64,000 bases of DNA from Eriocheir sinensis (GCF_024679095.1 NC_066544.1:4467524-4531523); one strand, 5' to 3'; positions 1 to 13,023 are shown, numbered from the stretch's first letter. Made by a program: numbers and translations. Notes: generated by a model not told the origin, from the letters alone.

Positions 1-123
1 GAGGATGGACGGAGCCACAGACGGCGCCTCCTTATTGGGTGTTTGACCTGACCTGCCTCTGTGATCTCCCCCTCCAGGGTCACTTAAATAAGGCTGATTA
101 TTTGATGGTCAGGAACATTATTA

Positions 124-216
124 ACACACACACACACACACACACACATAACTGAGATAAAAAAAAATGACACAAGGAAACGCATATTACAAATCATCGC
201 TAAGACGTAAATTGTC

Positions 217-283
<67 letters not shown>

Positions 284-364
284 AGACCTGTTTTTGTGGT
301 GCGTACATAAATTTTCTAAGGTGTGTGCTTGTGTACGCATGAATGATTTAGACATTGAGACAGT

Positions 365-434
<70 letters not shown>
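124..434. repeat. Dinucleotide cluster: AC, GT, then compound CA-GA
   Basis: Three tracts are visible: AC at 124-148, GT at about 217-279 with small interruptions, and CA at 366-410 running directly into GA at 411-434. The GT and CA tracts are complementary and only about 86 bases apart, so a single strand could fold back on itself. No gene is seen. Confidence 0.95.
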
Positions 435-544
435 CGTGGAGAAAAAGTCACCCGATGACCAGTTCAACAGGCGAGATTATTATCGGGTGACACGACGTGG
501 CCCGCCAAGGTAGGTCGACCTCTCCCTTACTTGTACCCTCCACT

Positions 545-870
545 CCCCCCCATCCCCCATCACTTCCATCACCCTCCCTCCTCTTCTCCCCCATCACCTC
601 CATCACCCACCATCTCCATCGTCATCACCCTCCATCTCCACCTCTTTACTGACCCCTCCACTCCCATTCCTCCCCATCCCCTCCATCACCGTCTCCCTCC
701 TCTCCCCCATCACCTCCATCATCCACCATCTCTACCCTCCTCACCCTCCATTTCTACCTCTTTACCCCTAATATTCACCCCCCCCCCCTCCCATTCTCTC
801 TCATCTCCTCCATCACCTTTCATCCACCTTCATCACACTTTATCTCCACCTCTTCACCCCTATGTCCACC
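545..870. repeat. Pyrimidine-rich minisatellite, 116-bp period
   Basis: The phrase TCTCCCCCATCACCTCCATC occurs at 585 and again at 701, and a CCTCTTTAC phrase occurs at 641 and 757, both exactly 116 bases apart. A weaker third match (CCTCTTCAC) lies at 849 and a partial copy before 585. The open frame through it is explained by pyrimidine richness, and the period is not a multiple of three. The rest of 870-1130 is CT-rich with nothing recognised. Confidence 0.75.
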
Positions 871-1128
871 TCTCCGCTCCCATTCCCTCCCATCCCTCAA
901 CCTCCTCCCCCTTCTCCCCTTTCCCCAGTCCCCATCTCTTTACCTTCGTCGCTTTTCTCATCCCCGACTCCTCTCTCCCTCACTTCTCTCTTTTAATTTC
1001 CTCCTTAGATTTTTTCCTCTACTTTCTCCATATTCACAACTCCTCCTTCTTCCGCCTGCTCGTCTTTCTCCTTTACCTCCTTTTTCTCCACGTTCATCTC
1101 CTTCGCCTCTTTCTCCTCATAGTCAATG

Positions 1129-1339
<211 letters not shown>

Positions 1340-1854
1340 CTTCTCCTCTTTTTCCGTCTGTCTTTTTCCTTGCTCTCCTCTGGCGCAAGTGAACTGAAAT
1401 TGAGCTTGTGAAATGGACGAGCGAGATGTGGAGCAAGAATGACAGGTGTGAAAGAGAAGATAGACGGAACCTCCAGGTGAGACGGACACGCGCGACCCAG
1501 GTGGACAGGTACTTAATTAGACAAAGGAAGAAAGAGGAGTTGCTGAGGTATTTATAGAAAGGAGAGGAAAAGAAAACGTGGAAACTGCCTGAAAGAAGAA
1601 AGAATAGTTAGTTAAGCGAAGTTGTATATATTTTTATTTTATTCAAGGGAGGAGAGAACGAAAACCAAGCTCATCATTAAAAGACGATAAATGAAATAAA
1701 ACGCAGATAAAGTTAAAGCATCGTAGGCAAATTAGTTGTTGAAAGTCTGAACGCCCATAAAATACATCGCAGGAGCCGGTAAAAAGAATACTTACAGGTA
1801 ACTCAAGGCTCAATCAATAACAGGTACATGCACTCAGCCCGTCGCGCGATGAAG

Positions 1855-1966
1855 GTAAAAAAAAAAAGAAGAAAAAAAAAGAAAAGAAAAGAAAATGTGC
1901 AGGCTGCACCTGAAGAAGAGAGCGAGATAGAAAAAAATAGTCGAGAGAGAGAGAGAGAGAGAGAGA
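1855..1966. repeat. A-rich stretch followed by a short GA tract
   Basis: An A-rich segment with scattered G covers about 1855-1895. A GA run follows at 1943-1966. Confidence 0.8.
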
Positions 1967-2087
1967 ATTGAGGCAGAGACCGACAAGTGAGTGAGGGCGC
2001 GAGGGGACTGTGGACCCAGCGGTGTGGAATAAGACATCGCGAGAAACATTTATTGAGGATTGGGTGCAGGTTTTTCAGTCCACGAAG

Positions 2088-2291
2088 CGCCCTCTGTGTG
2101 TGTCTGTCTGTGTGTGTGTTTGTCTGTCTGTGTGTGTGTGTGTGTGTGTTTTGTGTGTCTGTGTGTCTGACCGCTTTTCTGGGTCGGTGGTTGTTATTTT
2201 TTTGTGTATGTGTTTTGTCTGTCTGGATTGAAGTTTGTCTGTCTGGCTTTTTTTTTTGTCTGTTTGTTATTTTGGGTCAGTTTGCTTTTTT
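2088..2291. repeat. TG/TGTC-rich leader to the hexanucleotide array
   Basis: This stretch is rich in TGTG and TGTC words and T runs, grading into the hexanucleotide array. It looks like partly decayed simple sequence and contains no gene. Confidence 0.6.
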
Positions 2292-3875
2292 TGTTTCAGT
2301 GTTGCTGTCTGTTGGTTTCTGTTTCTGTTTCTGTTTCTGTTTGTTGGTTTTCTGTTTGTTTGTTTGTTGGTTTTCTGTTTGTTGGTTTCTGTTTCTGTTC
2401 CTGTTTCTGTTTCTGTTCCTGTTCCTGTTCCTGTTTCTGTTTCTGTTCCTGTTCCTGTTCCTGTTTCTGTTTCTGTTTCTGTTCCTGTTCCTGTTCCTGT
2501 TTCTGTTTCTGTTCCTGTTCCTGTTCCTGTTTCTGTTTCTGTTTCTGTTTCTGTTCCTGTTCCTGTTCCTGTTCCTGTTCCTGTTTCTGTTTCTGTTCCT
2601 GTTTCTGTTTCTGTTTCTGTTTCTGTTCCTGTTCCTGTTCCTGTTTCTGTTTCTGTTTCTGTTCCTGTTTCTGTTTCTGTTCCTGTTCCTGTTCCTGTTC
2701 CTGTTCCTGTTCCTGTTTCTGTTCCTGTTCCTGTTCCTGTTTCTGTTTCTGTTTCTGTTCCTGTTCCTGTTCCTGTTCCTGTTTCTGTTCCTGTTCCTGT
2801 TCCTGTTCCTGTTCCTGTTCCTGTTCCTGTTTCTGTTTCTGTTCCTGTTCCTGTTCCTGTTCCTGTTCCTGTTCCTGTTTGTGTTTCTGTTTCTGTTTCT
2901 GTTTCTGTTCCTGTTTCTGTTTCTGTTCTTGATTATGTTTCTGTTCCTGTTTCTGTTTCTGTTCCTGTTTCTGTTTCTGTTTCTGTTTCTGTTCCTGTTT
3001 CTGTTTCTGTTTCTGTTCCTGTTCCTGTTCCTGTTTCTGTTTCTGTTCCTGTTTCTGTTTCTGTTTCTGTTTCTGTTTCTGTTCCTGTTCCTGTTCCTGT
3101 TTCTGTTTCTGTTCCTGTTCCTGTTCCTGTTTCTGTTTCTGTTTCTGTTCCTGTTTCTGTTTCTGTTCCTGTTTCTGTTTCTGTTCCTGTTTCTGTTTCT
3201 GTTTCTGTTCCTGTTCCTGTTCCTGTTCCTGTTTCTGTTTCTGTTTCTGTTTATGTTCCTGTTTCTGTTTCTGTTTCTGTTTCTGTTTCTGTTCCTGTTT
3301 CTGTTTCTGTTTCTGTTCCTTTTCTGTTTCTGTTCCTGTTCCTGTTTCTGTTTATGTTTATGTTTCTGTTCCTGTTTCTGTTTCTGTTTCTGTTCCTGTT
3401 CCTGTTCCTGTTTCTGTTTCTGTTTCTGTTTCTGTTCCTGTTTCTGTTTCTGTTCCTGTTTCTGTTTCTGTTTCTGTTCCTGTTTCTGTTTCTGTTCCTG
3501 TTTCTGTTCCTGTTTCTGTTTCTGTTTCTGTTCCTGTTTCTGTTTCTGTTTCTGTTTCTGTTTCTGTTCCTGTTCCTGTTCCTGTTCCTGTTTCTGTTTC
3601 TGTTTCTGTTTCTGTTTCTGTTTCTGTCTCTGTTCCTGTTCCTGTTCCTGTTTCTGTTCCTGTTCCTGTTCCTGTTCCTGTTCCTGCTCCTGTTTCTGTT
3701 TCTGTTTCTGTTTCTGTTCCTGTTTCTGTTTCTGTTGCTGTCTGTTGGTTTCTGTTTCTGTTCCTGTTCCTGTTCCTGTTTCTGTTTCTGTTGCTGTCTG
3801 TTGGTTTCTGTTTCTGTTTCTGTTGCTGTCTGTTGGTTTCTGTTTCTGTTTCAGTGTTGCTGTCTGTTGGTTTCT
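2292..3875. repeat. Long hexanucleotide array of TTTCTG and TTCCTG units
   Basis: About 1.58 kb consists almost entirely of two six-base units differing by one C/T, with rare variants (TTTGTG, TTTATG, TTGATT-like). Runs of two to six TTCCTG units alternate with runs of one to five TTTCTG units; the first part repeats a block of three TTCCTG plus two or three TTTCTG several times. One lost base near 3320 changes the phase. A 29-bp sequence at 2292-2320 is repeated exactly at 3847-3875, bounding the array. Open frames in several phases are repeat artefacts. Confidence 0.97.
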
Positions 3876-3961
3876 CTTGTAATGTCTTGTGTTTTCATCC
3901 TTTTTTTGGTCATTTCTGTATTCAGTTCTGTGGTAACTTTCATCTATTTAATTAGCTCCTA

Positions 3962-4190
<229 letters not shown>

Positions 4191-4354
4191 TTTCTATTAC
4201 AGGTTTTCCCTCCGCCAACACTCAATCGCTTCCCTTAAGTGTTATCTCTCCCTCTCTCTCTCTATCAATTTATTTCTCCCATCTTTTTTCTGCGTCTTTC
4301 TTCGCCTCTCTTTCATTTCCTCGTTTTCTCTCAGACATTTCTCTTCTCATCTCA

Positions 4355-4640
4355 CCTCCTCCTCCTCTTCCTCCTCCTCCTCCCCCTCATTCTCCTCCAC
4401 ATCTTCCTTCTCCTCCTCATCTTCTTTCCTTCACCCAATTTCGTCTTGCTGCACCTCGACGTCTCTCCATCTCTCCATCTTCGCGGCCCTTTCTCCAATC
4501 CACCTGGAGGAAGGGAGGCGAGTGAGAGGAAGAAGGATGGTTAAATGGAGGAACGGAGCAAGGGACGTGAGGGAAAGAGCAGTTGGAGCAGGAGGAGGAG
4601 GAGTAGGCGGAGGAGGAGGAGGAAGAGGAGGAGGCGAGCA
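4355..4640. repeat. Imperfect CTC tract opposed by an imperfect GGA tract
   Basis: CTC-rich sequence at about 4355-4420 and GGA-rich sequence at about 4580-4640 are roughly complementary and about 160 bases apart. Both are imperfect trinucleotide repeats. Open frames here are composition artefacts. Confidence 0.75.
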
Positions 4641-4936
4641 AAGTGGAACAGTACACACACGTTGGTCAGTCGGTGGCGGCGCCTATGACGTTTGACCTGG
4701 CTTTTCCTCCCTCCCTCCATACCTCCACTTCATCCCTCCCTCTCCTTTCCTCCCTCCCTTCCTACCTCCCTCACCGCCTTTCCTCCCGCACCACCTCGCA
4801 TCACGACTTAGAAAGTAAGCTGGCCCGGGCACGCTTGCCTCTCCTATAGTTTCACCGAGCAACTGCAAATGCAACGTGCACTAAAAACTGGTTGGGGGGG
4901 AGCAGGCGTGGAGGAAGGGGGTGCATGCTTCCTTCC

Positions 4937-5086
4937 CTCCTCCTCCTCCTCCTCCTCCTCCTCGCTTTCGTCCTCCACCTTCGTGTTTTGGGTGGTCTTC
5001 TCTTTTTCCTTTTCTTTTATCGTCTCATATCATTTTTTTTTTTATACCGCGGGGATACCTTTTTGCCATTGTTTTGATCTTGTGTT

Positions 5087-5124
<38 letters not shown>
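4937..5124. repeat. Short CTC tract and GT microsatellite
   Basis: A CTC run of about nine units lies at 4937-4965 and a GT run at about 5090-5124. The sequence between is T-rich and shows no gene. Confidence 0.9.
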
Positions 5125-5127
<3 letters not shown>

Positions 5128-5165
5128 CGTAACCAATTTTTTTTTTCACCCAGGACCGTTATCAG

Positions 5166-5815
<650 letters not shown>

Positions 5816-5829
5816 TCTCTTTCCTGTTA

Positions 5830-6326
<497 letters not shown>

Positions 6327-6771
6327 GTCGTGTGCTTTTGTGCATACGTGCGTGTTAGTACGTCTTTTCATGTAGACCTGTGTGCGTCTCTCCATGCTTG
6401 GATACTTGTGTGTGCGTGTGAGTGCGTGCATGCTTGAGCCCACTCACACACGCAAACCTCCCATCTCCTGCCCTCGGCCGTGCACCCAACAATAACAACA
6501 AGAACGATAACAATAATGATAGCAACGACAAGCACAGCAACGACGATAACAAGGATGGTAAACGATAATTGTAATCACGCTCCCTAGCCCCCTCGCTCGC
6601 CCCTCACACTCCGCCGCCTACAGGTGTCAAGGTGTGCAAACCATCGGTAATTCATCATTGTACCTGAGGCGCCGTGTTTTGGGCGGGGAGCGATTCTTGT
6701 TTTCACGCTTTGATTTGAGACACGAGAGAGAAGGAGGAAGTCTTTGGGTGGGGTCGTCTTTTTTTTTTCTT

Positions 6772-6928
6772 TGTCTCTCTCTCTCTCTGTCTTTCTCTCT
6801 CTCCCTCTCGTGTATTTTCGTGGCTGCCAAGTTTTAAAAGTGTTGGTCGGCTTTGGGTCGCCGGGTCGTGATTGGAGACTAGATGTAAGAGTGTATTATT
6901 TCTTGGGTGTAAATGGACGGGTTTTGTC

Positions 6929-6979
<51 letters not shown>
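6772..6979. repeat. Imperfect CT tract and GT microsatellite
   Basis: An imperfect CT run occupies about 6772-6810 and a GT run 6932-6979. Nothing else is recognised between them. Confidence 0.9.
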
Positions 6980-6982
<3 letters not shown>

Positions 6983-7144
6983 AAATTTTCCAGATTCTTT
7001 CACCCCTCCACTTAACCCTGTCATCACCTTCACATTCTTTTTTTTTAGTTCATCTCTTTTCTCTTTTTCTTCCTCGTGAAATTTCCTTCAGTGAAAAGTT
7101 TTGTTTCTGTTTCGGCACGTGTATCTGTTGAACTCCTCTCTATG

Positions 7145-7269
<125 letters not shown>

Positions 7270-7664
7270 TCCGTTACCTTCCCCTCACTTATCACCACGT
7301 TCATTTGCACCACCTTAACCCCTTTCTGCCCTCCCCTACCTTCGCTCCCCCTACCCAAATGTTCATAGCCCCCTTTACCAGCCTCCCTCTCCCTCCCCCC
7401 CCTCACCTTTCCGCCTCACCTGCCCCTCACCTCCCCGCCGCGCCAACGAGCTGGGGTGACAGGTATGTGGCTTTAGGGATTCAGATACAAGTTTGCTGAT
7501 TCGTCATACGTTTCACTCCCGTGTTCCGAGACCTGGGGAGTGAAGGGAGAAGGGGAAGGGGGGTAGGTGAAGGGGGTTAATAGGGGAAAGGGTTGGGTAG
7601 GAGGGAGGAGGAAGGTTGGTAGGGAAATGGAACGTATTCTGGTAATGTTTTTTTTTTTGTATGC

Positions 7665-7667
<3 letters not shown>

Positions 7668-7708
<41 letters not shown>
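7668..7708. repeat. (TG)n microsatellite
   Basis: This is a TG run of about 40 bases in unique sequence. Confidence 0.95.
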
Positions 7709-7710
<2 letters not shown>

Positions 7711-7859
7711 GGATTTATTTGGTCTTCATCGTCTTCTATCGTGGTGTTGTTGATGGTCGTGTTTATTTACTTTATCCCAATTCCAGTCCTTCGAAGTGTG
7801 AGGAAGGGAGTGCTGGTGAAGGTAACGGTCGGGGTGTGTGAGTGGGGCTGAAGGGTGCT

Positions 7860-8390
7860 GTTATTAATGCCCGAATCACACCAAGACACGCACGACGAAG
7901 CTTGATACAGTGGCTTGGAAGACCTGAATGTTGCGGCGCGAGAAGAAAGTGTGCCATGACAGAACAACAACCCCTGGGTGACCCCGCTTGGATATCAGAC
8001 TCATTGGTTTCTTTGCAAATATCTTTCATAACGCCATGGGTCACCATTTGAAGTTTCTCATGGACGACACGTGTGCCTGAAAACCTAGAACCTTTGAGTA
8101 TTTCATTCATAGTTTTGACCAGGGGTTCGTATTTCCGTATTGTGATACCAGGGGTAAAGTCCAGTCAATATATAACTGATCCTGATGAAAAGAAGATAAT
8201 TTTGTTCGGATTAGGCAAACCTTTACCATAGACGGACTGGACTTTTTTGGGTTTACGTCGACTCGTACTCGTCAGAAGGCAGAAGCCCTTTTCTGCATGT
8301 CTGGACGTAGCGTTTACCAGCTCACTTCCCTCAAACATTGCAGACAAAATCTTCTGAGCAACAGTAACACTGAAGGGTATATTAACAAGA
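7860..8390 (-). pseudogene. Unidentified decayed coding remnant, one in-frame stop
   Basis: Read on the minus strand, one frame stays open from about 8390 down to about 7772 with a single TGA at 8165-8167. Its composition is non-repetitive and protein-like, including stretches such as EKGFCLLTSTSRRKPKK before the stop and KYEPLVKTMNEILKGSRF after it. The two halves are exactly in phase (the start positions 8347 and 8110 differ by 237 bases). I do not recognise the family. It could be a degraded gene, a transposon fragment, two exons or a chance frame. The last part, below about 7860, becomes low-complexity and is probably not part of it. Confidence 0.35.
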
Positions 8391-8501
8391 AACTATATTA
8401 GTTCAGCAGTTAACAAATAGCCGCATCAGAGCAAAAACCAACCGATCGCCTTACATTAGACAAATACGGCTGTTCACCATGCTGCTACTGTGAAAAGAAG
8501 T

Positions 8502-8760
8502 AGTACGAGTAATCTCAAATCAGTGAAGTAGAAGTAGTAATGGTAATAGTATTGTTGCTGATGTTGATAAAGTTGTTGTTATTATCATTATTATTATGTC
8601 ATGATTAATAATATTTTTTATCAGAAGTAATGGCAGTAGTAATGGTAGTAATAGCAGTAGTAGTAGTAGTAGTAGTAGTTAATAGTAGTAGTAGTAGAAG
8701 TAGTAGTAGTAGTAGTAGTAGTGGCAGTAGTAATAGCAGTAGTCGAAATAGTTGTTGTTA
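8502..8760. repeat. AGT-rich trinucleotide tract with ATT and GTT variants
   Basis: AGT repeats with AAT, GGC and GTT variants cover about 8640-8730, with weaker AGT sequence before and after. I see no SINE head beside this one. Confidence 0.9.
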
Positions 8761-8787
8761 GTGTTGTTGTTGTCGATGTTATTGTAC

Positions 8788-8843
8788 CGGTTCAAATCTG
8801 GAAACGAAGATTCTACAAATAGCCCAAATAGGTGCTCGTCTTG
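8788..8843 (-). CDS. Possible small exon next to a CT tract
   Basis: On the minus strand the CT tract (AG at 8854-8962 on the plus strand) ends in CGTTCATGTAG, a good acceptor. It is followed by a frame beginning QDEHLFGLFVESSFPDLNR. A GGTACAAT word could act as a donor after 8788, giving a 56-base exon. The same frame stays open further into AGT-repeat-derived sequence. The family is not recognised, and with so short an exon chance is a real alternative. Confidence 0.2.
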
Positions 8844-8850
8844 CTACATG

Positions 8851-8966
<116 letters not shown>

Positions 8967-9097
8967 AAACAAATAAAAAGTATACGAAAAAATAGAAATA
9001 AACATATCAAAGCGAAAAGAAATACTTTAAGAATAGGAAGCAGAATAGAAGGAAAATAAATATACCAGAAAAGAACAATGTCCAGTCAGCCAGGCGA

Positions 9098-9105
9098 TGA
9101 CGTCA
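9098..9105. promoter_or_regulatory. CRE palindrome TGACGTCA
   Basis: The full eight-base CREB/ATF palindrome lies in a short GC-rich patch (CGATGACGTCACGATC) followed by GGCGCGGCGCG. Three further copies occur in the window. No promoter is demonstrated. Confidence 0.35.
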
Positions 9106-9379
9106 CGATCTGGCGCGGCGCGTGAGGCTCACATTACGTTTTCTTTCCCTTTCCTGCTTTACGAGAGGCCAACAGGTCTGGGCGGACTGGGGTAAGGCGA
9201 CGCTCAAAATAACTATAAAGTGACGCTTAATATTGAGTCTCTAGGGCACTCGAGGAGGGGAAATAAGGCGAGGGAAGGAAAACGGGAGGGCGGAGGAGGA
9301 CTAGGGCGGGGGAAAGTGTATTGACGTTGAAAATAATCTGCCAATAAAAGGTTTGAAGGCTCATTTGGGTCGTGAGAGG

Positions 9380-9432
9380 GAGATGAGGAGGAGGAGGAGG
9401 AGGAGGAGACGGAGGAGGAGAAGGAAGAGAGG
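9380..9432. repeat. (GGA)n tract
   Basis: Imperfect GGA trinucleotide repeat inside a purine-rich stretch. Confidence 0.85.
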
Positions 9433-9559
9433 ACGTTTGCTTGGTAGCCGAAATCAGGGAGTGAAGAGATCCATCACGTGGAAAGAGAACTGGAAGAAGA
9501 AACAAAGAAATATAATCTCTTGCACATTTATTTTCTATCATTCTGTCGTTCTACTTAGT

Positions 9560-10460
9560 TGATTTTTATTTTTTATTTCCTTACTTGTAAATAGATAATG
9601 CATAACTAAAGAACAATAGTACCCATAAGAAAACATACCATTTGACTTGTTGGTTTACAGCGAGAGTATATGTTGAACTACTGAAATTATGCTTGCTGGA
9701 CAGAATAGAAAAGAACAACGCTCCTCTCCCTCCGCAAGGAAAGCAAAATTACCGTCCATAAAAATAAACTAAGGGCAAGCAAATTTTCCAGTAGAGAAAG
9801 AAATGTGGGAAGTACTCCCGTAGACTTTGCACAACACTTATTCACATGCAGCAGGTCTGCCGCGCCGCTTTTTATCCGAAAGCTACACAGTTAGTGAAAA
9901 CCTGTCTCTCTGAAACACTTAACTAATGAGGACTCAAAACTATTAACATTATTTTAGCCAGCTAATGAGGCCACGAGTCCCTTCCTGTGGTCGACAAACC
10001 GAATATTTAAATATTCTCCACGTGCAGATGTGTTACATTTTGGTCTCTTTAATTACAATCCGTTACCTCGCGTAACTGTTGTGTGATTAATGTTAGTGAA
10101 TTTATTTAATATTTTGAAGATTTTAATCGTCCCCAAATCCTTTACCTGTTGAGAGAGAACATGTTCGACCGTCTTAATATTTCCCCCTGTGATGAATTAT
10201 CCCATGCTTAAATTTGTATAGTCGATCGTCTGCACCTCCTCCGGAAAGTTCTGTTTTGACGGGATTCGTTGACTAGAATTGATTGGCGTATTCAAAGTGA
10301 GGCTTCACAAATCCTTTGTACGATCTTTTCTCTACATCTATTATTACATAGATTATTAAATTTATTGAAATTATGCCTCCATCATGTACACTTTTGTAAT
10401 TGCTGCCATGCAATGATCGGTCAATTTCTAAGAATACTGCTGATGATGACTCTGAGAACT
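9560..10460. other. AT-rich unique sequence, no gene seen
   Basis: This is one of the few repeat-poor parts of the window. It is AT-rich with many stops in all frames. I see no RNA gene, mobile element or repeat in it. Confidence 0.5.
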
Positions 10461-10473
10461 ATTACTTGCCTGA

Positions 10474-10679
10474 CGTTCCCGAGTTCACGGTCGTGCATTA
10501 GGTATTAAGAGACGCTTATTTTATATCGCCTCTATGCGTAACCTTGGCTTTTTCCGTGGTGAATCAGACCTGCCACTTGTCATTCCAGTCAGCATGTTTT
10601 TTGAAGTTGGACTGGACTTTGACGCAACGTCTACTACTTTCCCGTACGGTACTGTAACCGATTTTGGCTACTTTTGACC
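10474..10679 (+). pseudogene. Unidentified open frame, possible coding remnant
   Basis: Between a TGA near 10472 and another at about 10677 the plus strand is open for roughly 68 codons of protein-like composition, including ALGIKRRLFYIASMRNLGFF and FEVGLDFDATSTTFPYGTV. A second plus-strand frame just upstream ends DDDSENYYLPDVPEFTVVH, so a frameshift between the two is possible. The minus strand is also open for about 50 codons. No family is recognised and no splice sites clearly frame it. It may be a transposon or gene remnant, or chance. Confidence 0.25.
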
Positions 10680-10879
10680 TGAGTTCATTCTCTAAATCAT
10701 TCTTAAGAGCACTGTACTAAGAACAGGTACTTGAAGAGCGCCACTAGTCTTATTAAGATAATCAGATGCATCACTTTGAAACAACCCACTTTTGACGGTC
10801 TGTGAGTCAGTCTAATCTACATGCCAAGACGCTTTCCTATTCCGTGAGGAGAAATGCTGAGGTAAGGCTCTGGAGAACT

Positions 10880-11160
10880 TTACGGAGGCGGAAGAAGAGG
10901 AGGAGGAGGAAGAGGAGGAGAACAAGAATACGGAAATATGGAAACGTGGAGGGGCAGGCAACAGAAAGCCTATTGACTCGAGGCGAAGTTACTTGCTTTG
11001 GTGATTTAGTCGGTTCTTTAGGAATTTCGATAACTAAATAAAAGGAAAGGAGAAGGAGGAGGGGAAGGAGAGGGGGAAGAGTAGAGGAAGAGGAGGAGGA
11101 GGAGAGGAGGAGGCGGAGGAGAGGAGGAGGAGGAGGAGGAGGAGGAGGAGGAATAGGATA
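10880..11160. repeat. GGA/AGG-rich tracts
   Basis: Imperfect GGA repeats lie at about 10888-10925 and 11045-11155, separated by unique sequence. The open frames on either strand are composition-driven. Confidence 0.85.
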
Positions 11161-11569
11161 CACAGGTTAAGGTCTACATGATTTACATTCAGCCAGTAAG
11201 GATTTTGCTTCCTCGCGGGAGGCCCACTGTGAGGGCACGCGCCGGAGGAAAGGAAGGACGGGAGGAGGGAGGGGGGAGGGGGAGGGAGAGAAGACACAGG
11301 AAAGCCATGTGTAGTATGTCCTTTCCTCCCTCTTGACATGTGGCTCTTGTTTCCACGTTTGGCTTTATGATATCTTCACAGTTTTGTTTATTATCAGTTT
11401 TAGGTTGTTATTTTGCTCTTTCCACTGATTATCGCATTTGTGTCTGTGTGTTTCATTGGGTGTCTTTCATTTTTTTATTGCTTTACTGTGTGTGACTTCT
11501 ATTATCCATATATGGCTCTTTTATGAGTTGTTTTCTTTTGTGTTAGTAATTCCTGATATTGCACTGCGT

Positions 11570-12090
11570 CCTCTCAATTTCACTCTTACTTCTCGTCCTA
11601 TTCCTCCTTCTCCTCATCCGTCTTTTCTCATCTTTCTCTTTCTCTTTTCTCTTTGTATCACCTTTTCCTCACCTCCTTTCTTCATTCTCCTCCATCACTC
11701 AACTTTCCACATTTGACTCCAACTGACACACTTTTTCCTTCCTCCTACACCTCTCTCCATCTGTTTCTCTCCCTGTTCCTTCTCTCCCTACTCCCTCTCC
11801 CTCTCTCCCTTGCACCTGGACACCTGGGACTCTCTCTCTCCATCTCTCCCTCTCCCTCCTTCCCTTCTCCTCCTCCACCTCTGTCCCCTCTGGTTACTTC
11901 CTGATGGGGTGGGTGTGGTCCCTCGCTGACCCCACGGGAGGTAGAAAGTGTGGCGGGGGAGTATTGAGGAGGGGAGGGGAGGGGAGGAGACTGGAGGGAG
12001 AAGGGCAAGGGAGGACACAAGGAGGAGGAGGCCAGGGGAGGAGACACGGGGGGGAAGGCATGGATGGGGGATGCTGGGGTTGGTTGGTAA
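11570..12090. repeat. Pyrimidine-rich block followed by purine-rich block
   Basis: About 11570-11900 is C/T-rich with CTCC words and 11930-12070 is G/A-rich with GGAGGGGAGG words. The two halves are loosely complementary. No gene is recognised. Confidence 0.55.
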
Positions 12091-12094
12091 TAGA

Positions 12095-12096
<2 letters not shown>

Positions 12097-12185
<89 letters not shown>
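12097..12185. repeat. Compound GT-GA microsatellite
   Basis: GT at about 12097-12141 passes directly into GA at 12142-12180. The reverse-complement arrangement, CT then CA, occurs at 12832-12890. ACAGACAGG-like words follow to about 12310. Confidence 0.95.
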
Positions 12186-12187
<2 letters not shown>

Positions 12188-12442
12188 GCCAGGCATACAG
12201 ACATACGAACAACCTTATATAGCGCGACACAAACAAAAAAAAACAGACAGGCATAAACAGAAAAACAGACATACATTAGACAGACAGACACCGACCAACA
12301 GACAAACAGACAAATGAAAAGAAATGCAGAGAGCGAGAGAGCCAAGAAAACTAATAAAGGGTAATACGAGGTAACAGATGGCAGAAACACATAATTCAAC
12401 ATGAAAATGAAAGGGAGAGAAGAAAGGAAGATGAAAATATGA

Positions 12443-12584
12443 TCGAAGAAGAGAGAGAGAGAGAGAGAGAGAAGAGGGGCTTGGTCAGTGGACAGGAGGT
12501 GTGACGGATGGGGAGAATGTGGAGTGGAATGAGAATGAGGGGGAAGAGGAAAGAAGGAGAGAAATAGAAGACAACCAAGAAACA

Positions 12585-12612
<28 letters not shown>
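12443..12612. repeat. Two short GA tracts in purine-rich sequence
   Basis: GA runs lie at about 12443-12471 and 12587-12612. A plus-strand frame runs through both to an ACAG|GTAAGT donor-like word at 12701. Purine-rich DNA lacks stop codons, so I do not call an exon. Confidence 0.85.
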
Positions 12613-12615
<3 letters not shown>

Positions 12616-12825
12616 TATTAAACCAAAGCGAGTTACCTGAAGGAGAGGCAGAATGGGTACAGCGAAAGGAGTGGACAGGTGTGGCCCTTCAGGTGGACAG
12701 GTAAGTTGAGGTAATTAAGATTTCTCGATACACAAGAAGGAGGTTGCTGTTGCATTTCTTCCTTTGTCGATTTCTCCGCTTGTATTACTTTGTTCGTCTG
12801 TCTCTGCCGGGGTCTGTGTTAATAG

Positions 12826-12831
<6 letters not shown>

Positions 12832-12890
<59 letters not shown>
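12832..12890. repeat. Compound CT-CA microsatellite
   Basis: A CT run at about 12832-12872 passes into CA to 12890. It is the reverse complement of the GT-GA compound at 12097-12185. Confidence 0.95.
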
Positions 12891-13022
12891 GATAAAAAAG
12901 GTAAGAAAAAATATATGTCAGAAAATATAATAGAATATACATTACGATCATATTTTTTTGCCTTTGTAGATCGTAAAACAAACAAAAAATTAGATCAAGT
13001 CATTCAAGACGAGAAATTTGTC

Positions 13023-13023
<1 letters not shown>

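Noticed and set aside
12435..12704. Plus-strand frame ending at an ACAG|GTAAGT donor-like site
   Set aside because: The sequence is purine-rich, so stops are rare. There is no acceptor, and GA microsatellites make up part of the frame.
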